Assembly (NCBI GenBank): GCA_024280395.1 | Contig: JAJRQG010000104.1 | Coordinates: forward strand, 1 to 64,000 | Length of the DNA: 64,000 bases | Source of the DNA: Gammaproteobacteria bacterium | GTDB lineage: Bacteria > Pseudomonadota > Gammaproteobacteria > Xanthomonadales > Marinicellaceae | Direction: 5' to 3' | Shown: one piece after another, positions 61,957 through 64,000 of the stretch | How the letters are laid out: each line of letters starts with the position of its first letter | How positions within the stretch are numbered: position 1 is the first letter of the stretch | Made by a program: the position numbers and the translations under genes | Notes under the pieces: generated by a model | The model's input: the letters and a program-made list of their open reading frames with translations, nothing else | The model's database searches: none | What the model was told of the DNA's origin: nothing

Positions 61957-63399
61957 ATGCAACAGCCATTAGTACAAAACGACAATAACTCAGATGCAGA
62001 AATGCTTAATGCCAGTTTCAATTTGCAGCGCCAAAGCTTTTTCAATAGCCCGACAGAATCTATTAAAGAAAGAAAAGAACATTTAACCAGTTTAAAAAAT
62101 CTACTCACAGAAAACCGTGATGCGATTGTGGATGCCATATGTCAAGATTATGGGAACCGTTCAAAATTTGAAACTTTATTTGCTGAAGTAGTTGTGGTCA
62201 CCGATGACATAAAAACCACCATAAAAAAATTAAATAAATGGATGAAAGTGCAACGACGTCATGTCGATAAAACTTTGTATTTTGGTGCTAAAAATCGTGT
62301 GATTCCACAACCGTTAGGTGTGATTGGATTAATTATCCCTTGGAATTTTCCAATTAATCTGTCTTTTTCTGGTTTGTCTGCTGTTTTTGCCGCAGGCAAT
62401 CGTGCTATGGTTAAAATGTCAGAAAATTCGATAAATTTAACAAGATTATTGATAGAGTTAACACCTAAATATTTTAAGCTTGAAAAATTGCGATTTTTTG
62501 AAGAGACTGGTGCAGTTGGTATCGAATTTTCACAAATTCCCTTTGATCATTTGATGTTCACGGGTTCTGGTGCAACTGGTAGAAAAGTAATGGAGTCTGC
62601 CTCGCGAAATTTAACTCCTGTTACTTTAGAGTTGGGAGGAAAATCTCCAGCGGTTATTGATCCCCATTACCCTTTGGAGAAAGCAGTCGAACGCATACTG
62701 TTTGTCAAACAGTTTAATGCGGGGCAAATATGTACGACGGTTGATTATGTTTTTGTACATGAATCACAAATAGAAGACTTTGTTGAGGAAAGTTTGAAGT
62801 GGGTCAAACAACATATTCCAGATATCCAAAGTGAAGATTATACATCGATAATTGATGACCGTTCATTTAAACGTTTAGAAGGTGTATTAAAAGATGCTGA
62901 GTCAAAAGGAGCGCGAATTGTTGATTTGTGTGGGCAAAAAGCCAATGAAGCAACACGCAAATTCCCCGTTACATTGGTTTTAAATCCAACAGATGAAATG
63001 CACATCAGTGCACGAGAAACATTTGGGCCTATTTTGATGGTCAAAAACTATAAAGAACCTCAGGACGTGATTAATTATGTCAATTCAAAAGACCGGCCCT
63101 TGGCGCTTTATCCTTTTAGCAAAGACAAAACCTTATTAAATCTGTATATTGATAGAATCATGTCAGGTGGTGTAACGGTTAATGATGCTTTATTTCACGT
63201 GGGCCAACATGACATGCCATTTGGCGGTGTTGGAGCTAGCGGTATGGGACATTATCATGGTTATGAAGGTTTTTTAACCTTTTCAAAAATGCGCCCAGTG
63301 ATGTACCAAGCCAATGTCAATAGCATGAAATTTTTACACCCTCCTTATGGTGATTTCGCCAAAAAAGTCATCAATATGATGGCTAAAATGAAATCATAA
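61957..63399 (+). CDS. Coniferyl-aldehyde-type aldehyde dehydrogenase
   Basis: The 480-residue enzyme follows the CalB (coniferyl aldehyde dehydrogenase) pattern. IIPWNFPINLSFS binds the cofactor, LELGGKSPAVIDP carries the catalytic glutamate, and FNAGQICTTVDYVFV the catalytic cysteine. The N-terminal helix ERKEHLTSLKNLLTENRDAIVDAICQDYGNRS is typical. The substrate may be an aromatic or long-chain aldehyde. The GMC-type oxidoreductase gene starts 31 bases downstream, so the two probably act in series on an alcohol and its aldehyde. Confidence 0.92.
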   Translation: MQQPLVQNDNNSDAEMLNASFNLQRQSFFNSPTESIKERKEHLTSLKNLLTENRDAIVDAICQDYGNRSKFETLFAEVVVVTDDIKTTIKKLNKWMKVQRRHVDKTLYFGAKNRVIPQPLGVIGLIIPWNFPINLSFSGLSAVFAAGNRAMVKMSENSINLTRLLIELTPKYFKLEKLRFFEETGAVGIEFSQIPFDHLMFTGSGATGRKVMESASRNLTPVTLELGGKSPAVIDPHYPLEKAVERILFVKQFNAGQICTTVDYVFVHESQIEDFVEESLKWVKQHIPDIQSEDYTSIIDDRSFKRLEGVLKDAESKGARIVDLCGQKANEATRKFPVTLVLNPTDEMHISARETFGPILMVKNYKEPQDVINYVNSKDRPLALYPFSKDKTLLNLYIDRIMSGGVTVNDALFHVGQHDMPFGGVGASGMGHYHGYEGFLTFSKMRPVMYQANVNSMKFLHPPYGDFAKKVINMMAKMKS

Positions 63400-63430
63400 G
63401 AAAAATAATACCAGCTTAAAGAGAAACACA

Positions 63431-64000
63431 ATGAGTAAAACACAATTCGATTTTGATCAAATAATAGTGGGTTCGGGTTTTGGCGGTTCTGTCAGTGCCT
63501 TACGATTGACAGAAAAAGGCAATAAAGTGTTGGTGCTTGAAAAAGGCCCAAGGCGTGCTGATACAGATTTTGCCAAAGACAATTCAGAAGCAAAACATTA
63601 TTTATGGGAACCTAAGCTGGGTTTAAGGGGAGCAACGCAAATCTCCTACACCAGTAAAACTACGGTGATTCATGGCATTGGTGTGGGTGGCGGCTCGCAA
63701 GTTTATGCCAATGTACATTTTATCCCCGATGATGAAGTTTTTTCCAGTGAAGCATGGTGTAAAAGTCGCAATGATTGGCAACAACAATTAGCACCTTTTT
63801 ATTCACTGGCCCAACGTATGTTAGGTACAACCAAAAACACGCACACTAATATTGCCGATGATACCTTAAAACAAGTGGCAGAAGACTTTGGTCGAGGAGA
63901 TTCATTCCAAACTGTATCAACTGGTGTTTTGTTCCCTGAAGAAGATGGTAAACAAGGTAAAAAAATTGCAGACCCATATTTTAATGGAGATGGACCCAAA
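63431..64000 (+). CDS. GMC-family oxidoreductase, N-terminal part
   Basis: The gene runs off the window after 190 codons. The opening has the FAD-binding IIVGSGFGGSVSALRLTEKG followed by VLVLEKGPRR, and the GIGVGGGSQVYANVHF segment resembles cholesterol-oxidase-like members. It would oxidise an alcohol to an aldehyde or ketone. The leader AGAGAAACACAATGAG is the same as that of the double aldehyde dehydrogenase at 56861. The preceding aldehyde dehydrogenase may take its product. Confidence 0.9.
   Translation, partial: MSKTQFDFDQIIVGSGFGGSVSALRLTEKGNKVLVLEKGPRRADTDFAKDNSEAKHYLWEPKLGLRGATQISYTSKTTVIHGIGVGGGSQVYANVHFIPDDEVFSSEAWCKSRNDWQQQLAPFYSLAQRMLGTTKNTHTNIADDTLKQVAEDFGRGDSFQTVSTGVLFPEEDGKQGKKIADPYFNGDGPK

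Overview
The window is an AT-rich stretch of a bacterial chromosome, most likely from a gammaproteobacterium. The evidence is the str-S10-spc-alpha ribosomal gene order with tuf directly before rpsJ, together with DsbB, AlkA, Uup, a class II DAHP synthase and a GlxA-type regulator. A Marinicella/Xanthomonas-like lineage would fit the AT-rich bases, the apparent absence of rpmJ after secY, the class II DAHP synthase and the IPTL-CTERM protein, but this placement is a guess.

Layout. 1-13.9 kb: end of tuf, then the complete S10, spc and alpha ribosomal operons (rpsJ to secY, then rpsM to rplQ with rpoA). They are separated by a 326-base gap with hairpins, a terminator-like stem, a strong promoter and a possible structured leader; a strong terminator closes the block. 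14-20 kb: dsbB translationally coupled to DAHP synthase, a lone arginine deiminase, a membrane diguanylate cyclase and the ABC-F ATPase Uup. 20-26 kb: a GlxA/AraC-type regulator divergent from a LysE exporter, an overlapping four-gene operon (cupin, threonine-aldolase-like lyase, GNAT, DUF3291), another GNAT and a secreted IPTL-CTERM-type protein. 26-34 kb (minus strand): an ABC ATPase with a permease fused to an M1 aminopeptidase, and a beta-propeller diguanylate cyclase. 34-41 kb: queF divergent from smc; smc overlaps a GNAT gene, which overlaps a borosin-type peptide N-methyltransferase, followed by a 64-residue precursor-like gene and a TPR diguanylate cyclase. 41-51.5 kb: an RND pump with its adaptor, AlkA, glutathione peroxidase, GST, a DUF885 lipoprotein, OsmC and a CPBP-like membrane protein. 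51.6 kb: a candidate small structured RNA. 52-64 kb: pirin/HxlR/LtrA, a small PQQ-repeat protein, then a deoxyribose-type catabolic cluster (SorC/DeoR regulator, deoC, a double aldehyde dehydrogenase). This is followed by a repeat-rich zone with a broken immunity-like gene, a secreted protein, a second aldehyde dehydrogenase and the start of a GMC oxidoreductase.

The most notable system is the split borosin locus at 38.4-39.5 kb. The methyltransferase is a tetrapyrrole-methylase-fold enzyme with the Tyr-x5-Arg-x3-Tyr triad of borosin enzymes. The tiny downstream ORF has the shape of a separate borosin precursor: a helical leader, a hydrophobic core and an acidic tail. The GNAT gene overlapping the methyltransferase is a possible tailoring enzyme. 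This would be a backbone N-methylated peptide (RiPP) pathway transcribed behind smc.

Other points of interest are three diguanylate cyclases with intact GGEEF but different sensors, tandem perfect palindromes before the deo regulator, several families of REP-like repeats, and the promoter overlapping a terminator-like stem between secY and rpsM. No tRNA, rRNA, CRISPR array or insertion-sequence transposase was recognised. All assignments come from reading the sequence; no database search was run.
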